Positions 48,201 through 59,454 of a DNA stretch of 64,000 bases are shown here, one piece after another. The translations under genes and the position numbers were made by a program. This stretch comes from Branchiostoma belcheri. Its lineage: Eukaryota; Chordata; Leptocardii; Amphioxiformes; Branchiostomatidae. Position 1 is the first letter of the stretch, and each line of letters starts with the position of its first letter. The stretch is taken from contig NW_017804242.1 in NCBI RefSeq assembly GCF_001625305.1, forward strand, positions 2,341,350 to 2,405,349, in the 5' to 3' direction. The notes under the pieces were generated by a model that saw nothing but the letters and a program-made list of their open reading frames with translations, was not told where the DNA came from and did no database searches.

Positions 48201-50439
48201 AGGACTGTACCCGGAAACACAACATATTGATTCGTGGGCCTAACCAGAGGGCCTTACCCTTACATTGTCAAACCATTGTCAAACCATATTTTTTGGATCG
48301 CTCAAGAAAAAAAACGATATTTATCTCCAACATTGTCAACCGACCCTAATTTTTTCAGGACTGTCCCCGGAAACACAACATATATTTTCCATGGCCTAAC
48401 CTGCAGGCCCTCCCCTCCCATCAATATACCTGAGTTTTACATTGTCAAACTGTATTTTTTTGATCATTTAAGAAATAAAAACGATATTAATCTCTAACAT
48501 TGTCTGGACTGTACCCGGAAACACAACATATTTTCCATGGCCTAACCTGCGGGCCCTCCCCTCCCATCAGGCCCCATTCATCTGCCTGATCCCCGATGGT
48601 TTACAGGATGTACACGAGGTCGATAGACTGTCACTCCAGCAGAGGTCACACAGAGGACACATGCACTTTACCTTGTGTTGGGTGAGGCCTGGGAAAAAAA
48701 TGCTGTGTTTCTGGTTACCCGACCTAACCTACATTGTAGCAAAAGCGCCCTACTCTACCCCTTTTTTTTGAGACATAAAATTTTTGATCCGACATTGTGG
48801 TGCGAACTGGTTCAGTGGACCGAATGAATCCAAACCATGGACTAAACGTTTGTGTTTAATTCCAAATATACGAGTATACTGATGCATTTTATTGTTGCAT
48901 GTTAACTATATTTGTTGGATCACTTTGGCTGTGATGCAAAACAAAAATTTTCAAAAGTGAATCCTTACCTGCCGACCCAAATTTTTTTCAGGACCATAAT
49001 AGGAAACACAACATTAATTTTCCTTGACCTGAGGAGGACCTTTCACCTACCCTCCAAGCAGGGGGTTGGGCTTAGGTTTATTTTTATGTGTTAGGCTTTT
49101 TTTATCTGGCTTTTGGGCTGGCACAAAAAAAAGATACCAGTACAAATAAGAAAGCTGGATAAAAAAGCCTAAAAACAGGCCAAAAATAAGCTGAAACCCA
49201 AACCTCTGCTTGGACAGTGCCTTTCACCATAGGGCGTGCATGCACTGATTGATGAATGATTAGGACGATGGTGATTTTTTGTGTCCTGTGGGAGGGGGAT
49301 TTGCTGACTTAGGCTACTCTGAGGAAATATTGGTGTAATATCCAAATGGATGGGGCCATTATGTTCATATTTTTGACATGATGTCAGCACTTATGTTACA
49401 TGCAACAAATTGAACAAGTGACCCAGGGCGTGTTAGGCATATTTCGACTGATGGAAGGTCTGAGTGACAAACATGCAGATGTCAATAACGTGATGTGACA
49501 AGCCAAGAAGCCCTAGAATGCCACCAAATAGAGGCATGGGGTAAAATTGTTGATCTTGTTAAGGTGGTATATGTTGTTAACATGACATCATGTCAAAGTT
49601 CTTATTAGGTTCATAATTTTTCTAGTTTGTGAAGTCCTGTTAAAGAGATATGTATGAGCATGCACTGAATTTTCTGGGCTGGATGGTTGGTCGAGGATAC
49701 TGCTATGTATATATAGATTTATCAGAAATCTTTATTGACACAACAAAAGTAAAGTTTTCTACAACCATACCCACAAATAAACAATGTGTATACATATTAC
49801 CTCACATACAAGTATATATGAATAAGTCAACATGTTGAGTTTGACGAATCTTTTACACTACTAGGTCTAACGAGGTCTAGACATTCTTTGATATATTTAC
49901 CTATTTGTACACAGTAAGGCTTGTCTCCGCCCGTCTATAACGTCGCTGAATTTATTCATAAGATGGGGAAATTGAAATGCAATAATGCAGGCAAAGTTTT
50001 GTTCTTTTACAATTTGCCCTCTGGAATGTAGATTAGCCACTTTTTTTCAGTGTCACTGGCGAAAGGTAGTGGATGCTACCTGAAACGTCAGACCGTTTCC
50101 AAAATCATATCCAGTTGCTTGAGTAACTGTTGTTTTGTTTTTTCTTGCTTTCTCACTTTCTTGCTTTCTCACTTTTTTTTCTCACTTTTTTCTTGCTTTC
50201 TCACTTTTATCATTATTTTGTACGTTGTTTCAATTTTTACATGTCCATTAACTTACAATAAAACTTATTATTGAGATGCACTGACCGTTTTCTGACTTGC
50301 CTTCCTTGCTGGTGACTCCGTTTGACTGCTGTGCCGCCTTGTCTGCGTCCTGTTCGTGCGGAGACGAGACGTCCATGTCCCCGGAGCCGGCATTGCTGTC
50401 GCTGTTGTCTGTGTCTGCGCTGGAGACCGACGCTGCGTC
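39238..50439 (-). CDS. NOL4: Nucleolar protein 4 (NOL4/NOL4L), C-terminal part
   Basis: Seven exons on the minus strand: 50439-50286, 43766-43435, 42522-42337, 41654-41451, 40917-40765, 40432-40297, 39398-39238 (stop TAG). They are in frame throughout and give 441 residues. The fifth-from-last to last exons match vertebrate NOL4/NOL4L closely: ERLKAFN then [79 protein letters not shown]. The upstream exons are acidic, Ser-rich and less conserved, with MEPINLSDK matching the QPLNLSD/QPINLCD motif. One exon holds an Asp/Asn-rich run, as in vertebrates. NOL4 is a nuclear/nucleolar protein expressed mainly in nervous tissue. Its biochemical role is poorly known. The exons for the vertebrate N-terminal domain are not in the window, so they lie to the right or this is a short isoform. 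Confidence 0.92.
39469..39685. mobile_element. MITE, near-palindromic, TAACATCT ends
   Basis: The left end TAACATCTGTGTCCATAAT is mirrored by ATTATGGACATAGATGTTA. The arms are about 100 bases with several mismatches, and the centre is AT-rich. It lies in the last NOL4 intron. The two mirror-image frames of about 60 codons here are due to the palindrome. Confidence 0.75.
41326..41390 (-). pseudogene. Degenerate copy of the 3' end of NOL4 exon 41654-41451
   Basis: The minus strand reads [20 protein letters not shown], matching [18 protein letters not shown] at the end of the real exon about 60 bases upstream. It is followed by GGGTACC, a possible weak donor. There is no acceptor before it. Confidence 0.7.
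42088..42205 (-). mobile_element. LINE 3' tail, reverse orientation
   Basis: Contains the inverted GCTGGTGTGTTA..ATCCCGAAGGGC-type tail and the TTGAACACCTCAA segment seen in the reverse copy at 25582-25835. It lies in a NOL4 intron. Confidence 0.55.
42567..42983. mobile_element. hAT-like MITE, TCTCCAAGCAGA family, copy 1
   Basis: Ends TAATCTCCAAGCAGA and TCTGCTTGGAGAGTA are inverted. Flanks AACAGACG and AACAGATG look like a one-mismatch 8-bp target duplication. The interior has repeated CAGTATCAAATT and GGTACAAAAAAGAAA motifs. It lies in a NOL4 intron. Confidence 0.7.
43984..45900. other. NOL4 intron, part without recognised genes
   Basis: Contains a 105-base direct duplication (44501 and 44606). 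A non-repetitive stretch at 44690-44900 has balanced base composition. No coding exon is seen. Confidence 0.4.
44501..44684 (+). repeat. Direct tandem duplication, 105-base period
   Basis: CTTCTCTGTC(A)ACAACCAGTG starts at 44501 and again at 44606. The two copies share TAGCTCTTCAG, CTGGATCAAGATTAC and (TTTC)n with few differences. Intronic to NOL4. Confidence 0.85.
47590..49020 (+). repeat. Diverged intronic tandem repeat, period about 150-190 bases
   Basis: Cores resembling TTTTTCAGGACTGTA then GGAAACACAACATA recur near 47620, 48010, 48200, 48350, 48500 and 48985, most preceded by CTAACATTGTCTACCGACCC-like sequence and TTGTCAAACCATATTTTTT. Copies are 70-90 percent alike by eye. No protein coding. 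Confidence 0.7.
49047..49219. mobile_element. hAT-like MITE, TCTCCAAGCAGA family, copy 2
   Basis: Ends CTACCCTCCAAGCAGG and CCTCTGCTTGGACAGTG are inverted. Exact 8-bp flanking duplication CCTTTCAC at 49039-49046 and 49220-49227. It is inserted beside the tandem repeat array. Confidence 0.85.
50130..50215 (+). repeat. Pyrimidine-rich tandem tract
   Basis: Repeats of CTTGCTTTCTCACTTT, 70 bases downstream (in gene orientation) of the NOL4 exon ending at 50286. On the transcribed strand it is purine-rich. Confidence 0.8.
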
Positions 50440-50529
50440 CTGAGGACGGGGAGGGTTGAGTTTAGTTCATTTGGATCCGCAATTAGCATACATGTATAAA
50501 TAGGCTGACAATCAACAGTAGACAAGTAA

Positions 50530-50595
50530 CAAAATGTCGCCGGAGACGACATTGATACTGCCGTTTGTGTCTGCTCTGGAGACCGACCCTGCGTT
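50530..50595 (-). pseudogene. Degenerate copy of the NOL4 exon at 50439-50286, with acceptor
   Basis: After TCTTCAG the minus strand reads NAGSVSRADTNGSINVVSGD, matching [21 protein letters not shown] of the real exon 156 bases downstream. The frame stays open but no donor at the right place is visible. Confidence 0.75.
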
Positions 50596-52942
50596 CTGAA
50601 GACGAGAATACATATTTTAGCGAAAGCGGTACTGTTGACAGCGGGAACGCCGTGTAAACATAATTCCCGGCAGCATAGCCCAGCTGTCGTCAAATTTTCT
50701 AACGAAGTTGTCGGTAGAAAATTGGATGACAGCGGGAGTACGTGGCCTGAAAATCCTCCACCAGACTAAAAATGCGGGCTCAAAAGTCTTTCTAATGTAA
50801 AATGCATGTCTTTGGAGGAATTTTGCTCCGCTGATTGTCATAGCGGACGTATCCCAACATGTAGTTGAGCAACTTCAGCACCATGGACAGTGACCAGTAC
50901 TGTCACCAACGGAAAGTCATACATACGTGGATTCAAAATAACGTCAAAATTAGTGAGTTACAAAGGATGAGACAAGTGAGTTAACACGGCTTAATTGGCC
51001 ATAGCCGCTGCCTTAGTCAGCGGTACAGAATGGACGGACCAAAGAGGAGGGAGCGGGCATACGAGCGGGTACATGTGCACAGAGAAGAGGATAAATGTGT
51101 TGGGAAGTTTTTGTCGCCCCTCTTTATGTTAGATTTATTTTTTCGAGCTCCAAAGCGTGATAAAACGTCGGGATCAACCAGTATTTTTATATGCATTTAT
51201 CAGCTTTTTTTCATATGCAATACATTCTGCATTTTGTCCTGGAGTTTGGCTGTGACTACACTGTGTACCCAGCAGAGAAGTAAAGCGAAGTTTATGAGTT
51301 TTGCCTATAGCCTATCGTTTAGCAACAAGACATAATAGTGATGCATCTAAATGTACCATTGCGATTCGAAATTCGCGCGTTCTGATCAAAATGAAAACTA
51401 TTTCATGCCACACAACACAATGACGCCCCCAAACATCTCAAAAACATTGTCCAGAAAACCCTTGCCTGTCCCCGTACGAACCCATTATCAATTCCCGATG
51501 CACTGGAAAACAAAACATCCCCTAGCCGGCAATCCCTGCTCATCGGCACAGTAAACCTACCCGCGGGACCCACACAACTCCTGTACATTATCCCTGCAGG
51601 GGCGGGATTTAGAGCCATCATAACGGTAACCTGGCATCGGCCCAGACCCCACCAGGCCTTCCTACGGGGGACGGATCGTAGAATTCGGTAGAAAAAGGGA
51701 AATAATTGGCCAGGCTAGGAGAGTTGGTCCGCCGAACTGCACGATAACTTTACGGTGGCCAAACTCCCCAAGCTGGTCAATCATTCCCCTTATTTGGCTC
51801 TATTTTGCTATTTCTGATCCTGCGGATTTACTAGGCCCGCTGGCCGAAGAAGATAGTGAAATTGAGGAAGAAATATTTGCCAGGAGAGTTTGGCCACCAT
51901 AGAGTTTCATTTACCCGCCGGAGGGGAAATGTCACCTTTACCGCGGGCTCACCCTTTTTGCCAATTATTCACCCGAATTCTACTCTTCATAACCACTTAT
52001 GAAGGCCTGCTGGAGGCTAAACCCGGCCACTGGCAGTCGCGTGCACATTGAACATCTGCCCCCGTTCGCGCTCGTACAAGGTTAAGAGAAGAGTGAAGTC
52101 CCGTAAGCCAGGTTTACTCTCTTTGTTAGCGTGAGGTCTGTTCACGTTAATTCACAGGAACAGACTGTAGGCCGCTCTTGGGTAGCTTCTGACAATGGCA
52201 TTCAAAATAAAATCAACTCCTACTTCAAGGTTTCAGACAGGTTTTCATTCAGCTTTGCATGTCTGTCTCGCTCGCTTTTGTGTTCCTGTTGAATTGGTGA
52301 GTTCGCGTTTGCGAAGCGGCGGAGATGTACATATTGTTGTGTAGTCACGGCTACAGTTCGCCCCTACGATCATGTGATTTAAACAACGCCGACGTTCCTG
52401 CTTCGTTTCAAAACATGACATGACGGCATTTGCATTTCACCCAATGGCTTAGCGAAGACAAGGACAGCTTCCTGGATGAATGTTGGTCGCGTGTAGCCTC
52501 TACCAGGCTTTAGAAGCAACTGGAAAGAGTAGATTTTGGCCGAAATAGACAGATAACATGCCAGAAAAGTGGGCCAGGCAGAGAAGTGCAGTTTGGCGCT
52601 CCCGCAGCGTTGTCTACGTCGCATGTTATGACTGGCGTACTTGACCCGCGGCCGGCCTGGAAGTGGAGGCACTCTTGTATCTGAAAGTGCGTCAGCGATT
52701 CTATCTGCCACGGGAGCGCACCTCACGTGGATACCGCCGGCGGTCGCCAGGTCCCAGCACGTAATGTGCATACGCAGGACTCCGAGCAGATCGTTTTTGT
52801 GGCTGCAATACAGTATCAAATTGGCAACACAGTATCACTGGCAGAGCAGTATTTTTTTCTTCTTTAGATCACACTTTGCAATATATAATACGGACTTTTG
52901 TAACAGCCCTTCTGTAACAATGCAATAGATCGTTCCTGGTCG

Positions 52943-53039
52943 AACTGATCGAACACCATAAGCCCCGCCCCCTGTTCTATTTCAAACACCACCATCAAAA
53001 TCTAAATAGAACAGGGGGTTCGATGTGTTCGATCATGAA
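52943..53039. repeat. Interrupted inverted repeat
   Basis: CCCCCTGTTCTATTT is mirrored by AAATAGAACAGGGGG, with outer GATCGAACAC mirrored by GTGTTCGATC. The outer and inner arms are offset by a short insertion on the left. Probable small MITE. Confidence 0.65.
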
Positions 53040-53754
53040 CTTTAACTCAAAAAGCAGACGACTCAAACTGAGTACTCCAGTAAATGTCAACGGGAACCCC
53101 GCCAAGTTATATTATCTTACTCTGGCGCTTCTTTGAGTCTGCACACTTCAAACATGACTCATTTTCAACACGGCTTCTCTCGGCCAGTCGAAACTTTCAC
53201 CTCATTAAAGCTTCACTCAACCTTGCTCATAATCGCGGACATAATCTGACTGGACCAGTGACAAGAAGAACACGCTATGATATCATTCCCATCATCAGTT
53301 GGCTTACTTGAAAACTGCGCATATACGTTGAGTTGAGTTGTCTTTTAAAACGAAAAACTGTCTTGTAGGCAAGGAGTGCTCTACATGTAGATGACAGTTT
53401 AAGCGTCAGACTTACAAACGACTTAGTTCTCTGGAGTCAGTCCACTATCTTACGACTCCTAGACATAAAGGTAAACTAAGGTAACTGTTACAGTAACCGC
53501 TGTACAGTGTAGACTCTAAACAAGTGGGAGTTTCTACTACGGGCTGTGGTCTAACAAATTAACTGGAGTGGTGGAAACTTAACTTTTTCCTGCATCAATG
53601 TGGTGCTGAAAGTTCGTGAAAGATAACATGTTACAGCCATTCCTGAACAAGGACGGGTGGCGCCACATACTTTCTAGAACCACTGCTCACTGACGTGTGT
53701 CATCTGTATAACATGATGTCAGAGGTGGTCCAATAGTGACTGACTAGAATGTTT

Positions 53755-53955
53755 TGAATGTGTTTGGGGAGATCCACACCCCACGCACGTTAAAGAACCC
53801 ACCGCACTTATCGAAAAGAGTAGGGGACCTTCCCGGTGTGAGTGGTTCAAACCTTACAGTCCGGTCTTACGCAGCTTGTACATGTACATGTACTTACATG
53901 TACAAAACTGGTGTGTCACGCCTAAAGGCGGTTTACCGGTTATGCGAAACAAACA
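53755..53955 (+). mobile_element. SINE/LINE-tail composite
   Basis: GTTAAAGAACCCACCGCAC and GAAAAGAGTAGGGGAC, then a tail with CTGGTGTGTCACGCC like that at 225-517. A weaker relative is at 32280-32400. Confidence 0.5.
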
Positions 53956-55099
53956 ATTTGTGGTAGGTGCTTAAGCTGTGCATGCACATTGATATTGTCC
54001 AAGAAAACGTTGCAATCACAGATCGATCCCACGTGCACGCAGACGAAGATGTGTCACTTGTGAAGGTCTGACCTTGTTTCTAATTCCGGACTGCGTCCCC
54101 GATTCAGCGACCGCGAATACCGTCCCAGAAATGATATGAAAGGTCAGCGAGCTCGAGCAGACCTACCGTCATATTTGGTCCCCGGTAATAGCGCACTTCA
54201 GAACCTCCCGACGCCAATTAACTCGTACAGCTGACAGGAGGTACACGTGCGATATCAAATCAGACAAACTGACATTGCCTTCGACAAGAAGCTGTGTGTG
54301 TGTGTATATGTCAACACGATAACTCAAGAAGGCTTGGGTGGATTGTCTTGATATTGGGTAGGCCTTCATGACACCTCGAAAGGGTTGGATTTTAAACCTC
54401 CTGGTGGCTTGTTATGGTACTGCAGTGGACCTAACAGTCGACACTTATATTTTTATGAATAACAAATGGAGACACTCTAACTTGCGCGCAACCTGCAAAA
54501 TTCAGCTGTTTAATATATGATTGTTGGCTGCCGTTGATTTTGCCACAACCTGTCTAAAAGTACTTCTTTTTAATTTGAGTTACACAAGGTGAGACAAAAC
54601 CAGGACAACGAGAACACTTAAGGAGACCTCTACTTCGAGGGCCGAAGTTTACAAATTGATGAACCAACTTCCCATTCCCGCAGACATAGTTCTTGCCCAG
54701 AGGCTAATAGTGCAGGTAAGATAAAAATAAAACGTATGGACAACGGTTAACGATATAACATGTGACTACTCTGGTCTAGTTTTGAGTTTAAATTCTAATT
54801 TATTGGGTTCAACTTCTTTTTCCAAGGCAGTGGAAGACATAAAAAGGACAGAGACGAACACTTAGAACACAAAAGAAAATACTGAGGCATAAAAATCGTA
54901 CGACGACCTAGCCGTCACCGTTAGGGAACACCGACCTACATGCGGCCTCAAAGAGCAGCGCCGACACGACTTCCATTGTGGGACGGCGGGTCAACTGAAG
55001 ACAAGACGATATGTCACCTGCGCGCGTCCTAGTTACGGGAGCCGCTGAGCACAGCTCCTGTCAAACCATTAACAAGGTGGCCGAGTATGGACAAAGCCC

Positions 55100-55380
55100 C
55101 AGTCTCCATGCAGAGGTTAGGCTAATTTTGGACGTTTTAGGCGTTTTGTTGGGCTTTTCTATTCTATAGGTTTTGTTTGGGTACACCTGTTATGCCACAG
55201 AAAAGATGACAAAATAAAAAGCCCAACAAAACGCTAAAAAAAGGCCAAAACTTTTAGGCCCTTTTCGGTTTTCTATTTTGTCAACTTTGCTTTGAGAGTT
55301 AGATCACAGAAAAGCTTACGAACTAAGAAATAGAAAGTCCGAGAAACTGCCTAAAAAGCCTAGCATCTGCTTGGAGAGTG
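55100..55380. mobile_element. hAT-like MITE, TCTCCAAGCAGA family, copy 3
   Basis: Ends CAGTCTCCATGCAGAGG and ATCTGCTTGGAGAGTG are inverted. Exact 8-bp flanking duplication CAAAGCCC at 55092-55099 and 55381-55388. The interior has mirrored GCCCAACAAAACGC and GCGTTTTGTTGGGC. Confidence 0.88.
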
Positions 55381-55715
55381 CAAAGCCCTAGCCTAGTTCC
55401 TACCCCCCATCAGTCGTATTTTTAAGCACCGGCGTTGTTTGTTTTGCTCTTTCTCCTAGATATAGAGAGTACGAGAGAGATGAAAAATCGTCGACGTCAA
55501 TAATTTTTCTTTGGAGAGATACTACCATCCTGGTTTTACCATCTGTGTACTCTGGAAATAAAGTACTGCTACATACTAGCGCAGAGTAGCTACAGAATAT
55601 ATCACTAGCATTGTGAGCCTTCGTGACAGATCCGTGTCAAGAATGAGACATGTAAACAGCTCGTCTGGCGCCGGGAATACAAATTTGGTGCAAGAAAATG
55701 AGCTCAAAACATGTA

Positions 55716-55958
55716 GCCTCTACCAGGCTCCCCAGGTTACTTGACAAATGATAGAAAGTGGCTACCATACTGACTGAGTAGTGTAGCCTGGGTACCATCC
55801 TGGATAGTTTACGCCCGCTCCCACAGTCGCTACTGACCAACAGAGTAGTGTGCCAGAGGAGTACAATTTGCAAACTTCACTTCTCTGTCATGTTATTCAG
55901 TCTATTTAGCAGATTTCTTCTCTTTTCCAACAACCTGGGAGGCCTTGTAGACAGAGGC
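55716..55958. mobile_element. MITE with CTCTACCAGG termini, TA-flanked, containing a nested MITE fragment
   Basis: GCCTCTACCAGGCTCCCCAGG at the left and its approximate inverse at the right, with TA on both sides. From about 55790, TAGCCTGGGTACCATCC is the end of another family (see 61504), so elements are nested. Confidence 0.65.
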
Positions 55959-56589
55959 TAGAAAAAGAACACTTGAGAGTAAAATGAAATGACGTAGTCC
56001 TATATCCTGGGTTTAGCTAGTAGTACGTTACTCTACGGGTGGTAATCTCCAAGCAGATCTTTGGTGGCTGCAATGCAGTATGAAATTTGCAAGACAGTAT
56101 AAAATTGGCAGGGCAGTATCCAATGCAGTTTGGCTGGTGTAAAAAAAAAAGATACCGATACAAAAAAAAGAGAAAGTCCAATAAAAACGGCTAAAAGCAC
56201 ATGCTCGCGCTTGTAGAAACAAACCCTAACCACTGGAAAGTCTGCGCACGAGGCTACCTGTAGGGTTTATCAGGGCACGAGTGTTGTGAGCACGACTCGG
56301 TGTGTGGACTGTCTGGTGGGTGCTAGGCGTGGCCGCCCTTTCTCACGATCCGCTCCGGTCCCGAGGGGACAAAGTTCCCCACAAAGGCAGGAGGGGAACA
56401 AAAACGGTGCCGTGTGCTGTTGACAAAATTTGCCGGCTGACACGCGGAGAAGCCGCTCGCACGAAATACTGTAGATCAGCCGAAGGACGAATGTAAATTT
56501 CCAACCGTAAGGGAAAATCCCTTACTATAGTATGACACAGGGAAGTATGGTACAGCTAACCTCCACCCCGCCTTCTTAAGGGGTCATAC

Positions 56590-56793
56590 ATAATCTCCAA
56601 GCAGATCTTTCGGGGGCTGCAAGACAGTATCAAATTGGCCAGGTAGTATCCCTTTGCCAGACAGTTACCATTTGACACTGCTGGCGTAAAAAGAAAAAAT
56701 ACTGGTACAAAAAAGAAAGCCCGATAAAAACATCCAGCCTAAAACACGTACGCCCAAAAGTAAGTCGAAGCCTGCACCTCTGCCTGAAGAGTA
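56590..56793. mobile_element. hAT-like MITE, TCTCCAAGCAGA family, copy 4
   Basis: Ends TAATCTCCAAGCAGA and CCTCTGCCTGAAGAGTA. Exact 8-bp flanking duplication GGTCATAC at 56582-56589 and 56794-56801. A related copy at about 56043-56210 has only the left end. Confidence 0.88.
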
Positions 56794-58027
56794 GGTCATA
56801 CATGGTAAAACTGGGCAATATAGGGTGAATAATTGACCAGGAGAGTTTTACAGTAACGGTATCATTTCCTCTTGGAAAGAATAGCTAGTGTGACCAAAAA
56901 GAAACTCAACTGCATGGCAAATTATTCTCCCTATGTGACTAAACGTCACTATTTTCCAGCCTGCGTTGTTAGTCTGGTGGAGAGACCACGCCAGAGCACA
57001 TAACGGACGGTCCCGCAGCAGACAGGTGGGTGAACCTTCCCCGGGCCAGACGGGTAGTAAAGACCGCTCTCACACACGCGGATTGGACCCGCCATGTTTT
57101 GGATGACCTTCAGAAACGGGGGCGCGCAATGGGGCCTGCAGGTGCAGGTCGGTGTACCAGAACGCCCGCTCAACAATTCACCCCAAATATTCCATATCTT
57201 TATCATATTGTTCCGTTCACAACAAAGACCGCGCAACGAACGCACGATGACCCGTGAAGTTGCAGCTTCTTGAATGACAAATTTACAGACACATGCAAGC
57301 TGTGCAATATACTAGCATAACAAAGCTCAGAAAATTGCAATTACTAAAAATGCGTGTGAGTGATGAAACGGTGCGCATGGTTTGTTTAGTTTTAATTTGG
57401 CACCGTTTGAACCCATATTGTTGAACAAATACACTTGTACCCGGAAAGGGGGTCGCGTTCTAACCCGGGGTGTTGTTTTGGGACGCCCCGGTTTTGCGTG
57501 AAAAAAAAAAGAGGATACGAAAACGGGAACAGGTAGCCAACACCTGACGCCCCCCTCGCTTTGTGTGACCTTTGTGAAGCGGCGCAATTAGATGGGGTAC
57601 AGGGTGCGCCATATGCGCCGGCATAGGACAGGGGACATGTAGGTTTAGACCCGTCCACTGGGTGACCTATTTAGCTACGCCTCAAATTATCTGCGAAAAC
57701 GCGCGCATTTAGCGAACAATTTTCCGAAAATTAGTAAAAATAACTTGCGCGATTTTGTCAGACATAATTAGAGAGAGATATTTAAGTTGACGTCCCTCCG
57801 TGATCCACCCTGCTCCCCCCCGCGACAGAAAGTGCAGCTACCCAAAACAGGTCCGCCATTGAGTGCGCCGGGGAAGAGACAAAAACACATGTTTAAATTC
57901 TTTCCGTCGGGGTGAAAATATCGAATCTACTTTTTCGCAGAGGACACGACCTGTCAACCGCTACATAAACCCCTCTTCGCAATCACTGTTTAACCGATAT
58001 ACGATGACTAAGTGTAGTTTTCTTTAC

Positions 58028-58069
58028 CTCGCTTCTCGCCGCCCGGCTTCTTGCTCCTCGCTTGGACAT
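58028..58069 (-). CDS. Candidate first coding exon of a short NOL4 isoform
   Basis: The minus strand has an ATG followed by 14 codons (MSKRGARSRAARSE) and a GTAAAG donor, in GC-rich sequence (about 58030-58480). It ends in phase 0, the phase needed by the NOL4 exon at 50439. Vertebrate NOL4 and NOL4L have short isoforms beginning near this exon. The protein match is nil and the start context is only fair, so this is a guess from position, phase and composition. Confidence 0.3.
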
Positions 58070-58480
58070 ACTGCCGAAGCGCCGCCGCCGCCCTGGGGTA
58101 AAGGGTTCCCTCTGCTTGAGACAAGCGGAACCCGCAGCGCCCTATATTCCTCCCCTCGCCGCAAAACACGCTCCGAACGTCCGGGAAAACGCAGCCTTCC
58201 CGCGCAGTCCGACCGAGGGTGTCAGGTGAGGGAGTTCGGCGGCGGTCAGTCTTGACCAGGTGGTCCGTAGATGGGGAAGAGAGAGAAGGGAGAGAGAGGG
58301 GAGAGAAGGACTCCTCCCAAATTGGCACTGCACCCCTGTGTTTGGGTGGGTAGGTAGAGAGGGCGGGTGAGTGCGCCTGCGCGGGCGGGCGGAAGGGGGC
58401 CAGATGACGTGACGCGAGGGTGCATCATCCGACGGCGTAACACCAGCTGACCCCGATAATTCTCCCACATGCACTATAGA
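58030..58480 (-). promoter_or_regulatory. GC- and CpG-rich region, candidate promoter
   Basis: Locally high GC and CpG content (GCCGCCGCCGCCC, GGGCGGGCGG) contrasts with AT-rich flanks. Long overlapping open frames on both strands here are a composition effect. It fits a CpG-type promoter for the minus-strand exon at 58069. Confidence 0.35.
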
Positions 58481-59248
58481 CACACACACACGTACACGTA
58501 CCGTACCGGCGCCCGAACCGGAGCCACGCATTATCACACCCTCTTTTCAACACCTGCAGCACCCAGCTATACACACACACACGTCTGGCACCCTACACCT
58601 TCCACGGCGCAGTGGCTCTTCTTAAATTCTTCTGATATTAAACTGACGTACGAAAGAAATCCTGACGTACTTATTTACTCCGCAGGCCGTATTATCAGCA
58701 TATCGCCGGGTGCAACTCGCAGCACCCTTTTGTAAAGTGTCGATGTCTCATAGAATCGACCTGTTTTATCTGTACTAACCTTGCACCGTAGCCAGATCTA
58801 AAGCAATGGCGCGGACGGGTTGGTACAGGCCCGGCGCCAAATTTCTTCGCGTCACGGGCACTTCTGGTAAGGGAGCCAAGCCAAGTTTCGAAACGTATTT
58901 CTAACGTTAAACATTTCTGTCAGTTTCTCCGGGTTATTTTTATTCCGGGTTAGTCTGGATGCCAGACTTTACTTCGCTCTCTCTGTCGCTTGCCTCTTAG
59001 AAAGGCTGTGACCCAGGCTAATATTCCGGGTGAGACTTCAGAGAGGAGAATACATAACCATTTTGTTTAGGGAAAAGGGGGCAGGAATTCGAATTACGGG
59101 GCTCATTAAAAATATATCCAAGCGGGTCGGGAGTGGTTTATTGTTATCTGGTCAGCTGGTTCCCGGGGGATTGTTGCTAATCTTGCCTAATGCTCTTGTT
59201 TAGCGGTCAGCATTGAGAACCGACCACCTGTTAGGACCCGCACCACTG

Positions 59249-59454
59249 GTCTCCACCAGACTATAAACAACGAGGTTTTTAAAAATAGTAAAATGTAGCC
59301 AGATAGGGAAAAGAGTTGGTCAGTGGAGTTTGGCCGCCGCGCAGTTCCCAGGTGGAAATGAAACCCTAACGGTGTGCCCACTCTCCTGACCAATCAGACC
59401 CTATTTTGTCGAATTCTACCATCCTAACTCCCTTTGGGAAGAACTGGTGGAGAC
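59249..59454. mobile_element. MITE with GTCTCCACCAGACT termini
   Basis: GTCTCCACCAGACTAT at the left and AGAACTGGTGGAGAC at the right. The interior contains GAGTTTGGCCGCC. Same family as 2046-2264. Confidence 0.7.

Larger units (their letters stand above)
50596..58027. other. Long intron or upstream region of NOL4, transposon-rich
   Basis: No coding exon is supported. Elements recognised: MITE cluster 51640-52015, one-ended MITE 52494, partial hAT-like MITE 52795-52860, inverted repeat 52943-53039, SINE/LINE tail 53755-53955, hAT-like MITE 55100-55380, MITE 55716-55958, and hAT-like MITEs near 56043-56210 and 56590-56793. Confidence 0.5.

Noticed and set aside
48000-48540. Array of near-identical spaced units as a possible CRISPR
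   Set aside because: Units are long and diverged, spacers are not unique, and the genome is eukaryotic.
52379-52819. 146-codon minus-strand frame
   Set aside because: It crosses two MITE fragments.
58008-58537. Overlapping minus-strand frames of 106 and 131 codons
   Set aside because: GC-rich composition keeps frames open. The 106-codon frame ends in the wrong phase for the next NOL4 exon.
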